A DNA stretch of 64,000 nucleotides from Streptomyces hygroscopicus (lineage in GTDB: Bacteria; Actinomycetota; Actinomycetes; Streptomycetales; Streptomycetaceae): NCBI RefSeq assembly GCF_026168105.1, contig NZ_LBMW01000005.1, positions 62,001-126,000 on the forward strand. Direction: 5' to 3'. Positions 45,515 to 60,458 of the stretch are shown piece after piece. Position numbers and translations under genes: made by a program. The stretch's first letter is position 1; every line of letters begins with the position of its first letter. The notes beneath the pieces were generated by a model. The model made no database searches and had not been told where the DNA came from. It was given only the letters and a program-made list of their open reading frames with translations.

Positions 45515-45889
45515 ATGGCCCGCAACAAGGTCATGAAGCTCTGGACCGCGGTCGTCACCGCCTTCCTGGCGCTGTGCACCGCGCTCGGACTGATCGCCAC
45601 GACCACGACCGCCGCCGCGGCGGCGCCACTACCGCAGACCCAGCCGGCGCGCAACAGCGACGAACAGGCGACACTGCCGGGACCGGCCCGGACGAGCTGG
45701 GCCCGCGACCGGTCCCTACCCCCCACGATGAAACAACGGATCAGCGCCGAGGCCCACGGCTCCTCACCGACCTGCCGACATCAGGCACTCACCGCGAAAG
45801 CCCCGACGATCCCCCTGGCCCGCTCCGCCCTCCGGTCCCGCGCCGACCCCGCCGCGGCCCTCGAACCCTCGGCACGGCTCCAGCGCTGA
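45515..45889 (+). CDS. Small secreted protein, unknown function
   Basis: A 124-residue protein with a signal peptide (MARNKVMKLWTAVVTAFLAL, cleavage probably after the AAAAA run near 37). The mature part is short, Pro/Thr/Arg-rich and without recognised motif. GTGAGGGG precedes the ATG. A hairpin at 45965-45989 follows. The conserved N-terminus suggests a lineage-specific family. Confidence 0.6.
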   Translation: MARNKVMKLWTAVVTAFLALCTALGLIATTTTAAAAAPLPQTQPARNSDEQATLPGPARTSWARDRSLPPTMKQRISAEAHGSSPTCRHQALTAKAPTIPLARSALRSRADPAAALEPSARLQR

Positions 45890-45964
45890 TCCCTCTCTTC
45901 TTCTTCCCAGAGGCACCCTCACACCTCAGGCGAACTTGCGTACAAAGCCGCCCAAGGCGAACGG

Positions 45965-45989
45965 CCCGGCACCTGCCCCAGGTGCCGGG
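45965..45989 (+). terminator. Hairpin terminator
   Basis: The stem CCCGGCACCT pairs with AGGTGCCGGG around a 5-base loop, 76 bases after the stop of the small secreted protein gene. Confidence 0.75.
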
Positions 45990-46054
45990 TCGTTGACATG
46001 AGCCAAGAACGCCGAAAACCCCCAACCGTGATCGGTCAGGGGTCTTCTTCCGTG

Positions 46055-46128
46055 TGGGGCTAACAGGATTTGAACCTGTGGCCTCATCCTTATCAGGGAT
46101 GCGCTCTAACCAACTGAGCTATAGCCCC
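46055..46128 (-). tRNA. tRNA-Ile (GAT)
   Basis: The minus strand reads GGGGCTATAGCTCAGTTGGT, an anticodon loop CTGATAA containing GAT, GGTTCAAATCC in the T-arm and an acceptor pairing GGGGCTA with TAGCCCC followed by A. It is 74 bases long and CCA is not encoded. Confidence 0.96.
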
Positions 46129-46357
46129 GCCGCGCTCTGCGGTGCGTGTCCCGCGCGCTGACTCCTGAAGATTAGCGCACGACGTGGGAAGTCCCAAAAT
46201 CGGTTACCACGGGCGACCATCGGCCCGCCCCGGCCCGGCACCTCGGCCCTCCCGAGCCCACCCGCCCGGCCCGGCACCGGGGCCGGCTGTCAGTCCCGGG
46301 TGCCGGACGGCGTGCTTCCGCACGGGTCCGCGAGGACGGCGGCAGCCATCGCCGACC

Positions 46358-46555
46358 CGTGCGGGAACCGTCAGGGCGGCGGAGACCGCCGACGTATGCG
46401 GGAACCGTCAGAGCGGCGGACACCGCCGACGTATGCGGGAACCGTCAGAGCGGCGGACACCGCCGACGTATGCGGGAACCGTCAGAGCGGCGGACACCGC
46501 CGACGTATGCGCGAACCCCCAGGACGGCGGAGACCGCCGAAACGTGCGGGAACCG
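46358..46555. repeat. 37-bp tandem repeat array at 3' end of DUF3566-gyrA-gyrB run
   Basis: Five copies and a partial sixth of a 37-base unit that begins CGTATGCGGGAACCGTCAGA and contains GGCGG-ACA-CCGCC, which folds as a small hairpin. Copies lie at 46358-46392 (35 bases), 46393-46429, 46430-46466, 46467-46503 and 46504-46542, with a partial copy to 46555. The three central copies are almost identical. It abuts the end of the DUF3566 gene (46557). Open frames through it are repetitive and unsupported. The remaining gap, 46129-46357, shows nothing. Confidence 0.9.
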
Positions 46556-46556
46556 C

Positions 46557-47285
46557 TTACTCGTCCTCAGCCAGCGTCAGCTCGATGCCGCCCACGGAGG
46601 CCGCGGAGATGTTGTAGATGAAGGCGCCGAGGGTCGCGAGTGCGGTCGCCAGGACGACATCGATGACCGCGATGATCGTCGCGAAGATCAGGACGTGCGG
46701 CAGGGACAGGAAGGCCTGCAGGTCGAAGCCGTTGGACTCGTTCGAGCCGGTGGCCTCCAGGATCGTGCTTCCGACCGTCGAGAAGACGCCCATCGCGTCC
46801 ATCACCATCCACAGCACCGCCGACGCCACGATCGTGCAGATGCCGAGCGCGATGGAGAGCAGGAAGCTGACCTTCATCACCGACCACGGGTCGGCCTTCG
46901 CCACTCTGAGGCGCGCCTTGCGGGTGCGGGGGGTGGTGCGTGCGCCGGTCCGGGGACGGCGTACGGCCCCGGTCGACGGCTGCGCCTGGTATGCCTGCGG
47001 CGGGTGATAGGGCGCCGCGGGCTGCTGCGGCCGGCGCTCCCCCGGCAGGGGGGAGGCGGGCGGCACGGTCGCCGCCGGCGCCGCGTCGGGCTGCGCGGCG
47101 CCCTGAGCGGCCGGACCCGCTTCAGCCGCCTGCTGCTGAGTCCCCGGGCCTCGGGTGTCCGTCACAGTTCCCCCCTGGGATCCATGGGTGTCAGGCGAGT
47201 GCGAGCCGGTCGCATCCGTGGCGGAGCCACGGCCGCCGCCGTCCGTTTCCGTGCCGGTCGATCCGGCGCCCGTGGCTCCACTCAC
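46557..47285 (-). CDS. DUF3566 domain-containing membrane protein
   Basis: A 242-residue protein. About 120 residues of Gly/Ala/Pro-rich disordered N-terminus precede the DUF3566 domain, which has two membrane helices (VSFLLSIALGICTIVASAVL and LIFATIIAVIDVVLATALAT) and the conserved RVAKADPWSVMK entry and NISAASVGGIELTL exit. It follows gyrA by 18 bases with GAGGAG before the GTG. This gyrA-DUF3566 linkage is general in actinobacteria; the function is unknown. Confidence 0.88.
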   Translation of the reverse strand: MSGATGAGSTGTETDGGGRGSATDATGSHSPDTHGSQGGTVTDTRGPGTQQQAAEAGPAAQGAAQPDAAPAATVPPASPLPGERRPQQPAAPYHPPQAYQAQPSTGAVRRPRTGARTTPRTRKARLRVAKADPWSVMKVSFLLSIALGICTIVASAVLWMVMDAMGVFSTVGSTILEATGSNESNGFDLQAFLSLPHVLIFATIIAVIDVVLATALATLGAFIYNISAASVGGIELTLAEDE

Positions 47286-47303
47286 GCTGACTCACTCCTC
47301 GTG

Positions 47304-49898
<2,595 letters not shown>

Positions 49899-49940
49899 TG
49901 CTGGTGAAGATCCTTTCTGGTGCGGTCAGCTGAGACCGAC

Positions 49941-52268
<2,328 letters not shown>

Positions 52269-52387
52269 TCAGCGCTTCCGGCCGTCAACCCTTGGCAATA
52301 TCGGAGTCAGACCGGTGTTCGCGACCGCATGCGGTCACGCCCGAAGAGCCGTCGGCACCTGCTCCGAGCGGCCCCGAGTGATGTCGG

Positions 52388-52921
52388 TCACCCGTAGGTG
52401 TCACCGGGTCCCGTGCTCCCGGGGGCGCGCAGGGGACCGAAGCGACGGGCGGGGCCTCCGGGGCCGTGAACCTTGATCAGCCGGACCCTGCCGTGCCCTA
52501 GATCCTCGTTGAGACGCGCGACCAGCTGGGGGGCCAGCAGCCGCAGCTGCGTCGCCCACGCCGTGGAATCGCACTGCACGGTCAGCACGCGCTCGTCCTC
52601 GTCGTACCGCTGCGGGACACAGTGCTTGGCGAGGTCCTCGCCGACGATCTGCGGCCAGCGGCCCATCACGCCCCCCACCGCGGCGGGAGTCTCCCAGCCC
52701 CGCTCGGTGATCAGCCGGTTGATGGCGGCACCGAGCGCCATGGGGTCGCGGCCGTCGGCGCGGGCGCCGGATCGCAGGCCGCCGCGCCGCGCCTGCTTCT
52801 TCTGCTGCGCCGCGTCCCCCCGCGCGCGTGCCTGCTCCTTCGCGGCCCTGAGCGCCACGCGCGCGAGATCCACGCCGGACAGCTCGGGCGTCTTCTTCGG
52901 TGCGGGTTCGTCGGTGCTCAT
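52388..52921 (-). CDS. DUF721 family protein (DciA-like)
   Basis: A 177-residue protein. A basic N-terminal half precedes the DUF721 domain ([20 protein letters not shown], then [20 protein letters not shown]). The family includes DciA, a loader of the replicative helicase in bacteria lacking DnaC. Its start overlaps the end of recF by four bases, in keeping with a replication role. Confidence 0.88.
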   Translation of the reverse strand: MSTDEPAPKKTPELSGVDLARVALRAAKEQARARGDAAQQKKQARRGGLRSGARADGRDPMALGAAINRLITERGWETPAAVGGVMGRWPQIVGEDLAKHCVPQRYDEDERVLTVQCDSTAWATQLRLLAPQLVARLNEDLGHGRVRLIKVHGPGGPARRFGPLRAPGSTGPGDTYG

Positions 52922-54039
52922 GCGCGCTCCACGGTGCCGTCGGACACGGTGTACCGCATCCCCGTCAGTACGTGCGGTACGTCGTCGTCGACCGCGGCGG
53001 TCACCAGGACCTGCTCCCCGGGCGCGACCAGCTCCGCCAGCCGCTCACGGCGGTGGGTGTCCAGTTCGGCGAAGACGTCGTCCAGCACGAGCACCGGTTC
53101 GTTGCCCTCCGCGCGCAGCAGGTCGTACGACGCCAGGCGCAGCGCCAGCGCGTAGGACCAGGATTCGCCGTGGGACGCGTACCCCTTGGCGGGCAGCTGG
53201 CCGAGCTTCAGCAGCAGATCGTCCCGATGGGGTCCGACCAGGGTGACGCCGCGCTCGATCTCCTGCTTGCGGGCCTCGGCGAGTGCGGCCGTCAGCTGCT
53301 CGTAGAGGGCCTCGCGGGTGTGGGCCTCACCCGGCGCGGACGGCTTGTACTCCAGGGCCAGCGGGCCCCCGCCGGGAGCCAGCTGCTCGTAGGCCTTGTC
53401 GGCGAGCGGCTGGATCGCGGCGATCAGGTCGAGGCGCTGGGCGAGCAGTTCGGCACCCGCCCGCGCGAGGTGCTGGTCCCACACGTCCAGCGTGGACAGG
53501 TCCATGGAACGGCCCCCGTGTCGGCGGGCCAGCGCGGCGGTCTTGAGGAGGGTGTTGCGCTGCTTGAGGACCCGGTCGTAGTCGGAGCGGACGCCCGCCA
53601 TGCGCGGGGAGCGGGCGGTGATCAGCTCGTCGAGGAAACGGCGCCGCTCACCCGGGTCGCCCTTGACCAGGGCGAGGTCCTCGGGCGCGAACAGCACGCT
53701 CCGCACAATGCCGAGCACATCGCGGGGCCTTGCCTGGGAGGACCTGTTGATGCGGGCGCGGTTGGCCTTGCCCGGGTTCAGCTCCAGCTCGACCAGCTGC
53801 TGCCGCTCGCCCTGGCGCACCGCGGCCCGGATGATCGCGCGGTCGGCTCCCATACGGACGAGGGGGGCGTCGGAGGAGACGCGGTGGCTGCCGAGCGTGG
53901 CGAGATAGCCGACCGCCTCGACGAGGTTCGTCTTGCCCTGTCCGTTGGGGCCGACGAAGGCGGTGACGCCCGGGTCGAGCGGGACCTCGACCCGGGCGTA
54001 CGAGCGGAAGTCGGCCAGCGACAGATGCGTGACGTGCAT
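52918..54039 (-). CDS. recF: DNA replication/repair protein RecF
   Basis: A 373-residue SMC-like ATPase. Walker A is [13 protein letters not shown], the Q-loop and coiled segment follow, and Walker B is [12 protein letters not shown] near the C-terminus. RecF works with RecR and RecO at gapped DNA to load RecA. The gene lies in the usual gnd-recF-DUF721 order. Confidence 0.96.
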   Translation of the reverse strand: MHVTHLSLADFRSYARVEVPLDPGVTAFVGPNGQGKTNLVEAVGYLATLGSHRVSSDAPLVRMGADRAIIRAAVRQGERQQLVELELNPGKANRARINRSSQARPRDVLGIVRSVLFAPEDLALVKGDPGERRRFLDELITARSPRMAGVRSDYDRVLKQRNTLLKTAALARRHGGRSMDLSTLDVWDQHLARAGAELLAQRLDLIAAIQPLADKAYEQLAPGGGPLALEYKPSAPGEAHTREALYEQLTAALAEARKQEIERGVTLVGPHRDDLLLKLGQLPAKGYASHGESWSYALALRLASYDLLRAEGNEPVLVLDDVFAELDTHRRERLAELVAPGEQVLVTAAVDDDVPHVLTGMRYTVSDGTVERA

Positions 54040-54091
54040 GGTCGTTCGCCGACCTCCCCCAAGGTTGTGGACCGCCGGGCGGCCCTGTGGA

Positions 54092-54967
54092 CTACTTCTT
54101 CTCGACCGCGTGGCCGCCGAACTGGTTGCGCAGCGCCGCGATCATCTTCATCTGCGGCGAGTCGTCCTGCCGCGAGCTGAACCGCGCGAACAGCGACGCG
54201 GTGATCGCGGGCAGCGGCACCGCGTGGTCGATGGCGGCCTCGACGGTCCAGCGGCCCTCTCCGGAGTCCGCCGCCCAGCCGCGCAGCTTGTCCAGGTGCT
54301 CGTCCTCGTCAAGGGCGTTGACCGCGAGGTCCAGCAGCCAGGAACGGATGACCGTGCCCTCCTGCCAGGAGCGGAAGACCTCGCGGACGTTCTCCACGGA
54401 GTCGACCCTCTCCAGCAGCTCCCAGCCCTCGGCGTAGGCCTGCATCATCGCGTACTCGATGCCGTTGTGGACCATCTTCGCGAAGTGGCCCGCACCGACC
54501 TTGCCCGCGTGCACCGAGCCGAAGTCGCCCTCCGGCTTGAGGGCGTCGAAGACCGGCTGCACCTTGGCGACGTTCTCGGCGTCACCGCCGTACATCAGCG
54601 CATAGCCGTTCTGCAGGCCCCAGACGCCGCCGGAGACGCCGCAGTCGACGAAGCCTATGCCCTTGGCCGCAAGCTCCTCGGCGTGCTTCTCGTCGTCCGT
54701 CCAGCGGGAGTTCCCGCCGTCCACGACGACGTCCCCGGGCTCGAGGAGCTCGGCCAGCTCGTCGATCGTGGACTGGGTCGGGGCACCGGCCGGGACCATC
54801 ACCCACACCACGCGCGGGCCCGCGAGCTTGCCCACAAGCTCTTCCAGGCTGTGGACGTCGGCGAGGTCCGGGTTGCGGTCGTATCCGATGACGGTGTGGC
54901 CTGCGCGGCGGATCCGCTCGCGCATGTTGCCGCCCATCTTGCCGAGGCCGACGAGACCGAGCTCCAT
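54092..54967 (-). CDS. gnd: 6-phosphogluconate dehydrogenase, decarboxylating (short form)
   Basis: A 291-residue GndA-type enzyme. The Rossmann motif [12 protein letters not shown] opens the protein, [20 protein letters not shown] and [20 protein letters not shown] follow, and [20 protein letters not shown] holds the catalytic lysine and substrate-binding residues. It converts 6-phosphogluconate to ribulose 5-phosphate and CO2. Short forms of this length often prefer NAD. Its place between dnaN and recF is conserved in Streptomyces. Confidence 0.94.
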   Translation of the reverse strand: MELGLVGLGKMGGNMRERIRRAGHTVIGYDRNPDLADVHSLEELVGKLAGPRVVWVMVPAGAPTQSTIDELAELLEPGDVVVDGGNSRWTDDEKHAEELAAKGIGFVDCGVSGGVWGLQNGYALMYGGDAENVAKVQPVFDALKPEGDFGSVHAGKVGAGHFAKMVHNGIEYAMMQAYAEGWELLERVDSVENVREVFRSWQEGTVIRSWLLDLAVNALDEDEHLDKLRGWAADSGEGRWTVEAAIDHAVPLPAITASLFARFSSRQDDSPQMKMIAALRNQFGGHAVEKK

Positions 54968-55226
54968 CAGTTGTTCCTTAGGTTGGGACGTGGCATGAGG
55001 GCACTTTCGTACCCGCGTCCGAGCCTAAACCCGCACTCTCCTGCACACCTGTGGGCATACGCGCTCATACGTAGGCCCTCACCTGCGGCTTCGCCGGGTG
55101 GGCCCGATGATCCACCGGGCCCACCCGGTGCTGTGGACGGTCGTCGGCCACTGAGCCGCAGCCGCACCGGCGTACTGCGATCTTGTGGGAGACGACCCGG
55201 ACCCGGCCGAGGCTCCCGGACCGGGC

Positions 55227-56357
55227 TCAGCCGCTGAGCCGCACCGGCATGATCAGGTACTTGTACGCCTCGTCCGCCTCGGCGTCCACGGCCGGCTTGC
55301 CGCTGAGCAGCGCGGGCTTCGTGGACGTCGTGAAGGACAGCTGGGCCACCGGCGAGTCGATCGCGCTCAGGCCGTCCAGCAGGAAGGTCGGGTTGAAGGC
55401 GATCGAGATGTCGTCACCCTCCAGCTGCGCGTCGACCCTCTCCACAGCCTGTGCGTCGTCGCTGGAGCCGGCCTCCAGGATCAGCACGCCCTGCTCGAAG
55501 CTGAGCCGCACCGGGGTGTTGCGCTCGGCGACGAGGGCGACGCGCTTGACGGCCTCCACGAAGGGGGCGGTCTCGATGGTGGCGACCGAGTTGAACTCCG
55601 TCGGGAACAGCGTGCGGTACTTCGGGAGGTCACCCTCGAGGAGTCGGGTGGTCGTCCGCCGCCCGGCTCCCTCGAAACCGATCAGGCCCTCGCCCGCGCC
55701 CGAGCCGGACAGCGCGAGGATCACGCTGTCGCCGCTGGTCAGCGCCTTGGCGGTGTCCAGGAGCGTCTTGGCGGGTACCAGGGCGACCGCGGACGCCTCC
55801 GGGTTCTCCGGCTTCCACAGGAACTCGCGGACCGCGAAGCGGTAGCGGTCGGTGGAGGCCAGCGTGACCGTGTCGCCCTCGATCTCGATGCGCACACCGG
55901 TGAGGACGGGCAGCGTGTCGTCACGGCCGGCGGCGATGGCGACCTGCTGCACGGCGGAGGCGAAGACCTCGCCCGGGACCGTGCCCGTCGCATTCGGCAT
56001 CTGGGGAAGCGCCGGGTACTCCTCCACCGGGAGGGTGTGGAGGGTGAACCGCGAGGAGCCGCAGACCACCGTCGCCCGTACACCGTCTGTGGAAATCTCC
56101 ACGGGGCGGTTGGGGAGAGCCCGGGAGATGTCGGCGAGGAGCCGGCCGGAGACGAGGACCGTGCCCTCCTCCTCGACCTCCGCCTCCACGGAGACCCGCG
56201 CGGAGACCTCGTAGTCGAAGCTGGACAGGCTCAGCTGGCCGTCCTCGGCCTTCAGCAGCAGGCCCGCGAGGACAGGCGCCGGCGGACGGGCCGGGAGGCT
56301 GCGCGCCGCCCAGGCCACTGCCTCCGCGAGTACGTCGCGTTCCACCCGGATCTTCAC
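55227..56357 (-). CDS. dnaN: DNA polymerase III beta sliding clamp
   Basis: A 376-residue clamp of three similar domains. The start VKIRVERDVLAEAVAWAARS, PVLTGVRIEIEGD in the middle and YKYLIMPVRLSG at the C-terminus are typical. It forms a dimeric ring around DNA and tethers polymerase. The GTG at 56357 is set by homology; upstream sequence is origin DNA. The 260-base gap to gnd (54968-55226) shows no strong signal. Confidence 0.97.
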   Translation of the reverse strand: MKIRVERDVLAEAVAWAARSLPARPPAPVLAGLLLKAEDGQLSLSSFDYEVSARVSVEAEVEEEGTVLVSGRLLADISRALPNRPVEISTDGVRATVVCGSSRFTLHTLPVEEYPALPQMPNATGTVPGEVFASAVQQVAIAAGRDDTLPVLTGVRIEIEGDTVTLASTDRYRFAVREFLWKPENPEASAVALVPAKTLLDTAKALTSGDSVILALSGSGAGEGLIGFEGAGRRTTTRLLEGDLPKYRTLFPTEFNSVATIETAPFVEAVKRVALVAERNTPVRLSFEQGVLILEAGSSDDAQAVERVDAQLEGDDISIAFNPTFLLDGLSAIDSPVAQLSFTTSTKPALLSGKPAVDAEADEAYKYLIMPVRLSG

Positions 56358-56537
56358 CGTAAGCCGCCTCCTGCTGTTGCCGGCGTTCTCGCCCTGCTTC
56401 GCCTTCGTCGTCTGACTCGGTGTCGCCGGTCCCTGTGAGGGGAAGGACACCGGGGACCAGTCTGACGCACGGCACTGACAGTAGGTGCCTCTCGGGGTCA
56501 AGTCGTGACGAGGGGCGGCCGGGAGCCGGAGAGCGAG

Positions 56538-57110
56538 TTGTGCACAGGCCCCGCTTCGAAACGAAATCCCAGCTCTCTCTAGTTGGGAGTAGTAGTAGGG
56601 GCTGTGGATACCGTGGATAACCGCGTTTTCCCAGCTCAGAGGCGATATTTTGTCCACTGACCCTGTGGGCGGGAGCAGTGGACAACCAGGTGTCTCTGTG
56701 GAGAACGGAAAGTTCTGCACACCCCATGCACAGCCGCGGGGCACTTCTCCCCAACGCCGTCCCCAGCTTTACCCACCTTTCCCACAGCCCACCGCGGCAC
56801 CTTGGTGTGACGCCTTTCACTCGACCTGGTGAGGGGGAGCGTCGTGTTGCCGAACAGTGGACAGGGATGTGGAGAAGCCGGCGATCACTGGGGACAACCG
56901 GCCGCAGCCTGTGGGCTGTCGGTGGACAACTCCGTGCACAGCCTGTGGATCTTCCTTTTGTCCACAGTCTGTGGAGATCGTTCGTCCACCAATCCACAAG
57001 CGTCTGAGCTGGACTGATCGTCTTTCAACAGCACAGCCTGTGGATGCCGTCTGGACAACTCCACAGTCCCCAGGATGTGGACGCGAGAAAGTCACCGAAT
57101 CTGTGGAGAG
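56538..57110. other. oriC: Origin of replication (oriC)
   Basis: The 860-base non-coding region between dnaN and dnaA carries about 19 DnaA-box-like 9-mers in both orientations. The best is TTGTCCACA at 56958-56966. Others include TTGTCCACT (56650), AGTGGACAA (56677), GGTGGACAA (56921), TGTGGATCT (56944), CGTGGATAA (56612), TGTGGATGC (57039), TCTGGACAA (57050), TGTGGACGC (57076) and TGTGGAGAG (57102). Most depart from the consensus in one or two positions, as in other Streptomyces origins, where DnaA binds cooperatively to many weak boxes. Confidence 0.93.
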
Positions 57111-57217
57111 TGGCCGTAACCCCGCAGATATTCGAACAGCGGATGGCCGGCGAACGACGAAGGGCGCCGCCGGGATCTGCTCCCGAGGGCGCCCTCAGTG
57201 CCGTGTGCGTGCGGCGG

Positions 57218-59149
57218 TCAGCCGTTCTTGATGCGGTTCGTCAGCTCAGTCACCTGGTTGTAGATGGAGCGCCGCTCGGCCATCAGCGCGCGGATCTTGC
57301 GGTCGGCGTGCATCACCGTCGTGTGGTCCCGGCCGCCGAACTGGGCACCGATCTTCGGCAGCGACAGGTCCGTCAGCTCACGGCACAGATACATGGCGAT
57401 CTGCCGGGCGGTGACCAGGGCGCGGCCCCGCGAGGTGCCGCACAGGTCCTCCACCGTCAACCCGAAGTAGTCGGCGGTGGCAGCCATGATGGCGGTCGCG
57501 GTGATCTCGGGGGCCGTGTCCTCGCCGCCGGGGATCAGGTCCTTGAGGACGATCTCCGTCAGACCGAGGTCCACGGGCTGACGGTTGAGCGAGGCGAACG
57601 CCGTCACCCGGATCAGGGCGCCTTCCAGCTCACGGATGTTGCGCGAGATGCGGGAGGCGATGAACTCCAGCACCTCCGGAGGCGCGTTCAGCTGCTCCTG
57701 CACCGCCTTCTTGCGCAGGATCGCGATGCGCGTCTCCAGCTCGGGCGGCTGGACGTCGGTGATCAGGCCCCACTCGAAGCGGTTGCGCAGCCGGTCCTCC
57801 AGGGTGACCAGCTGTTTGGGCGGCCGGTCCGAGGACAGCACGATCTGCTTGTTGGCGTTGTGGAGGGTGTTGAACGTGTGGAAGAACTCCTCCTGCGTCG
57901 ACTCCTTCTGCGCCAGGAACTGGATGTCGTCGACCAACAGGATGTCCATGTCGCGGTAGCGCTTGCGGAACGCGTCCGCCTTGCCGTCGCGGATGGAGTT
58001 GATGAACTCGTTGGTGAACTCCTCCGAGCTCACGTACCGTACCCGCGTGCCCGGGTAGAGGCTGCGTGCGTAGTGCCCGATGGCATGCAGCAGGTGTGTC
58101 TTGCCGAGCCCCGACTCCCCGTAGATGAAGAGGGGGTTGTACGCCTTCGCTGGCGCCTCGGCGACGGCGACCGCGGCGGCGTGTGCGAAGCGGTTCGAGG
58201 CACCGATGACGAACGTGTCGAAAAGGTACTTCGGGTTGAGGCGCGCGGTGGGCTCGCCCGGTCCGGTCGCGGGTGCGGGCTGTGCGGCCAGCGGGCCGGG
58301 AGCGCCGGTGGTGGGCAGGCCGGGCCCGCCCGGGCCGCCCCGGTGCACCTGGCCGTTGCCGGATGACTGCTCCGGGAGCTCGCGTCGGTCGGGGCGCTGC
58401 CGGTCGTAGTCGGGGCGCGGGCTCTCGTAGTCCGGACGTGCGCTCTCGTAGTCCGGGCGCTGCTGCTCGTACGGCGGACGCTCCAGCGACTGCGCGCGGT
58501 AGTCCGGTGCCGGCGTCGCGTAGGGGTCGCGCTCGGGAAAACCGAGGCGCTGCTGCTGCCAGCCGTAGTCGTCCTGGGAGGCGCGCGGCCAGGCTCCGGG
58601 CTCGGGGCGCTGGTATTCGCCCGGATACGCCGGTCGGGCGGGGGGGAGCTGGTCCGCGCGGGCGGGCGGAAGCTGATCGCCGGGGCCGGGGGGGAGCTGC
58701 TCGGGTCGGCCCACGCGGTGGTCGTCGGAGCGGTGGCGGCCGTATCCCTCGTAGCCGCCCTGGCCGTCGTACACATCGCGGCTCTGGGAGGGGTCGTATG
58801 CGTCGCGGCCCTGGCGGGAGGGAAGCTCGGGCTCCTCGTAGCGTGGCTGGGCGGACGGGGCCGGAGGCTCGCCGGCGGAGTCGTCGACGGTGATCGCGAT
58901 GCGGATCGGGCGGCCGCACTCGCGGCTCAGCGTGTCGCTGACGATCGGCGCGAGCCGCCCCTCGAGGACACCCTTGGCAAACTCGTTCGGCACGGCGAGC
59001 AGGGCGGTGTCGGCGACCAGCGCCAGCGGCTGGCAGCGCTTGATCCAGTGCTCGTCCTTCGCCTCGACACCCGGCCCGCGCCCCTCACCGAGAAGCTGCT
59101 CGAGTACTCGTGGCCACACTGCGGCAAGATCGGCAGGGACGTCAGCCAC
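57218..59149 (-). CDS. dnaA: Chromosomal replication initiator DnaA
   Basis: A 643-residue initiator. Domain I spans about 1-90. Domain II is a long Pro/Arg/Tyr-rich linker of some 200 residues, with short repeats such as DQLPPARA and RPDYES. The AAA+ domain has Walker [12 protein letters not shown] and Walker [12 protein letters not shown]. Domain IV has the DNA signature [15 protein letters not shown]. It binds DnaA boxes in the adjacent oriC and opens the duplex. The GTG at 59149 fits the family start [15 protein letters not shown]. Boxes at its promoter suggest autoregulation. Confidence 0.97.
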   Translation of the reverse strand: MADVPADLAAVWPRVLEQLLGEGRGPGVEAKDEHWIKRCQPLALVADTALLAVPNEFAKGVLEGRLAPIVSDTLSRECGRPIRIAITVDDSAGEPPAPSAQPRYEEPELPSRQGRDAYDPSQSRDVYDGQGGYEGYGRHRSDDHRVGRPEQLPPGPGDQLPPARADQLPPARPAYPGEYQRPEPGAWPRASQDDYGWQQQRLGFPERDPYATPAPDYRAQSLERPPYEQQRPDYESARPDYESPRPDYDRQRPDRRELPEQSSGNGQVHRGGPGGPGLPTTGAPGPLAAQPAPATGPGEPTARLNPKYLFDTFVIGASNRFAHAAAVAVAEAPAKAYNPLFIYGESGLGKTHLLHAIGHYARSLYPGTRVRYVSSEEFTNEFINSIRDGKADAFRKRYRDMDILLVDDIQFLAQKESTQEEFFHTFNTLHNANKQIVLSSDRPPKQLVTLEDRLRNRFEWGLITDVQPPELETRIAILRKKAVQEQLNAPPEVLEFIASRISRNIRELEGALIRVTAFASLNRQPVDLGLTEIVLKDLIPGGEDTAPEITATAIMAATADYFGLTVEDLCGTSRGRALVTARQIAMYLCRELTDLSLPKIGAQFGGRDHTTVMHADRKIRALMAERRSIYNQVTELTNRIKNG

Positions 59150-59276
59150 AGGGCACGCTCTCTCACGGGTCCCACGAACGTGTGGTTGCGGGACGGATCG
59201 GTATGTAACTCGGGTGAGCCCGGGTCGGGGGCAAAACTGCTGGGGTGGGGACAAGGGAACGAATCGGAGTTCAGCC

Positions 59277-59331
59277 ACGGTAGTCAGGGCGGCCGGTACG
59301 GTTCAAGTTGTTGTCCCCAGCCTGTGGACAA
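59277..59331 (-). promoter_or_regulatory. Probable dnaA promoter with DnaA boxes
   Basis: On the minus strand TTGAAC (59301-59306) and TACCGT (59277-59282) are separated by 18 bases, a plausible sigma-70-type promoter giving a 5' leader of about 120 bases. Immediately upstream lie TTGTCCCCA (59310-59318) and TGTGGACAA (59323-59331), where DnaA could bind and repress. The gap to rpmH (up to 59574) also contains the rpmH promoter, which I cannot pinpoint. Confidence 0.5.
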
Positions 59332-59574
59332 GTGTCTCTCCCCGGCCGTTGGTTTGACCGGATGGCGTAGCCCCGCGTACCGTAACCAGGTCGAGTTGTC
59401 GATGGCTGCTGCCGCCTGCCTCCGATGGGCACAGATCACGTACTCGTGCTCCTACCAGGGCACATTCGGTGATCGGGAAGCGGTGCACTCGGGCGTAATG
59501 CGAGCTACTCGTGGGCGCACGGTGACAGCCAGGCGACACCCCGCCACCCACCGAATCATTACTGGAGCCCCCGA

Positions 59575-59712
59575 GTGAGCAAGCGCACCTTCCAGCCGAA
59601 CAACCGTCGTCGCGCGAAGACCCACGGCTTCCGGCTGCGTATGCGCACCCGTGCCGGCCGCGCCATCCTGGCGTCCCGCCGCAGCAAGGGTCGCGCCCGC
59701 CTGTCCGCCTGA
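59575..59712 (+). CDS. rpmH: 50S ribosomal protein L34
   Basis: A 45-residue basic protein: [20 protein letters not shown], then [20 protein letters not shown] and LSA. This is the complete L34 sequence pattern. The GTG start at 59575 has GGAG 7 bases upstream. It begins the rightward rpmH-rnpA-yidD-yidC-jag-rsmG run, divergent from dnaA, as in nearly all bacteria. Confidence 0.97.
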   Translation: MSKRTFQPNNRRRAKTHGFRLRMRTRAGRAILASRRSKGRARLSA

Positions 59713-59730
59713 TCGCTTACAGGTCATGAC

Positions 59731-60105
59731 GTGCTGCCTACCGAGCATCGGCTGAGGCGGCGCGAGGACTTCGCGACCGCGGTACGTCGAGGACGTCGGG
59801 CCGGACGCCCGCTTCTCGTCGTCCACCTTCGTAGCGGTGCCACGGACCCGCATGCGCCTGGGGAGAGCGCTCCCCCGACGCGTGCGGGTTTCGTCGTGAG
59901 CAAGGCTGTGGGTGGAGCGGTCGTGCGCAACAAGGTGAAGCGCAGACTTCGCCACCTGATGCGGGACCGAGTGGCCCTGTTGCCCCCCGGTAGCCTGGTA
60001 GTCGTACGAGCGCTGCCCGGTGCGGGTGACGCCGACCATGCACAGCTGGCCCGAGACCTGGACGCCGCCCTCCAGCGGCTGCTGGGAGGAGGGGGCACGC
60101 GATGA
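59731..60105 (+). CDS. rnpA: Ribonuclease P protein component
   Basis: A 124-residue protein with the RNR motif region [15 protein letters not shown] and the N-terminal [20 protein letters not shown]. It binds RNase P RNA in tRNA 5' maturation. The GTG start lies 18 bases after the rpmH stop, and its end overlaps yidD by four bases. Confidence 0.95.
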   Translation: MLPTEHRLRRREDFATAVRRGRRAGRPLLVVHLRSGATDPHAPGESAPPTRAGFVVSKAVGGAVVRNKVKRRLRHLMRDRVALLPPGSLVVVRALPGAGDADHAQLARDLDAALQRLLGGGGTR

Positions 60106-60455
60106 AGTACCCGCTGCTGGCTCTGATCAAGCTCTACCAGTGGACGATCAGTCCGCTGCTCGGGCCGGTATGCAAGTACTACCCGTCGTGTTCCCACTAC
60201 GGGTACACAGCCATCGACCGGCACGGTGCGATCAAGGGAACGGCACTCACCGCCTGGCGCATCCTGCGGTGCAATCCGTGGTCGCTCGGCGGTGTGGACC
60301 ATGTCCCGCCGCGCAAGCGTCCGCGGTGGCACGAAATGCTGCGCGACGCCTGGCGTGCACGCAAGGGCGGGCCCTCCGCCGCCGAACCGGCCATCGAGGG
60401 GAACATCTCCTCGAGCCCGGCCGCAGAGACCTCGTCCCATGTCCAAGGAGCATGA
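60102..60455 (+). CDS. yidD: Membrane protein insertion efficiency factor YidD
   Basis: A 117-residue protein. [20 protein letters not shown], then [14 protein letters not shown] and [14 protein letters not shown] are the family signature. An amphipathic helix and conserved cysteines place it at the membrane, where it aids YidC-dependent insertion. It overlaps rnpA (ATGA) and precedes yidC by 3 bases. Confidence 0.94.
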   Translation: MKYPLLALIKLYQWTISPLLGPVCKYYPSCSHYGYTAIDRHGAIKGTALTAWRILRCNPWSLGGVDHVPPRKRPRWHEMLRDAWRARKGGPSAAEPAIEGNISSSPAAETSSHVQGA

Positions 60456-60458
60456 TTA

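Noticed and set aside
46358..46555. Possible CRISPR array
   Set aside because: The 37-base copies are directly abutting with no unique spacers, and no cas genes are present.
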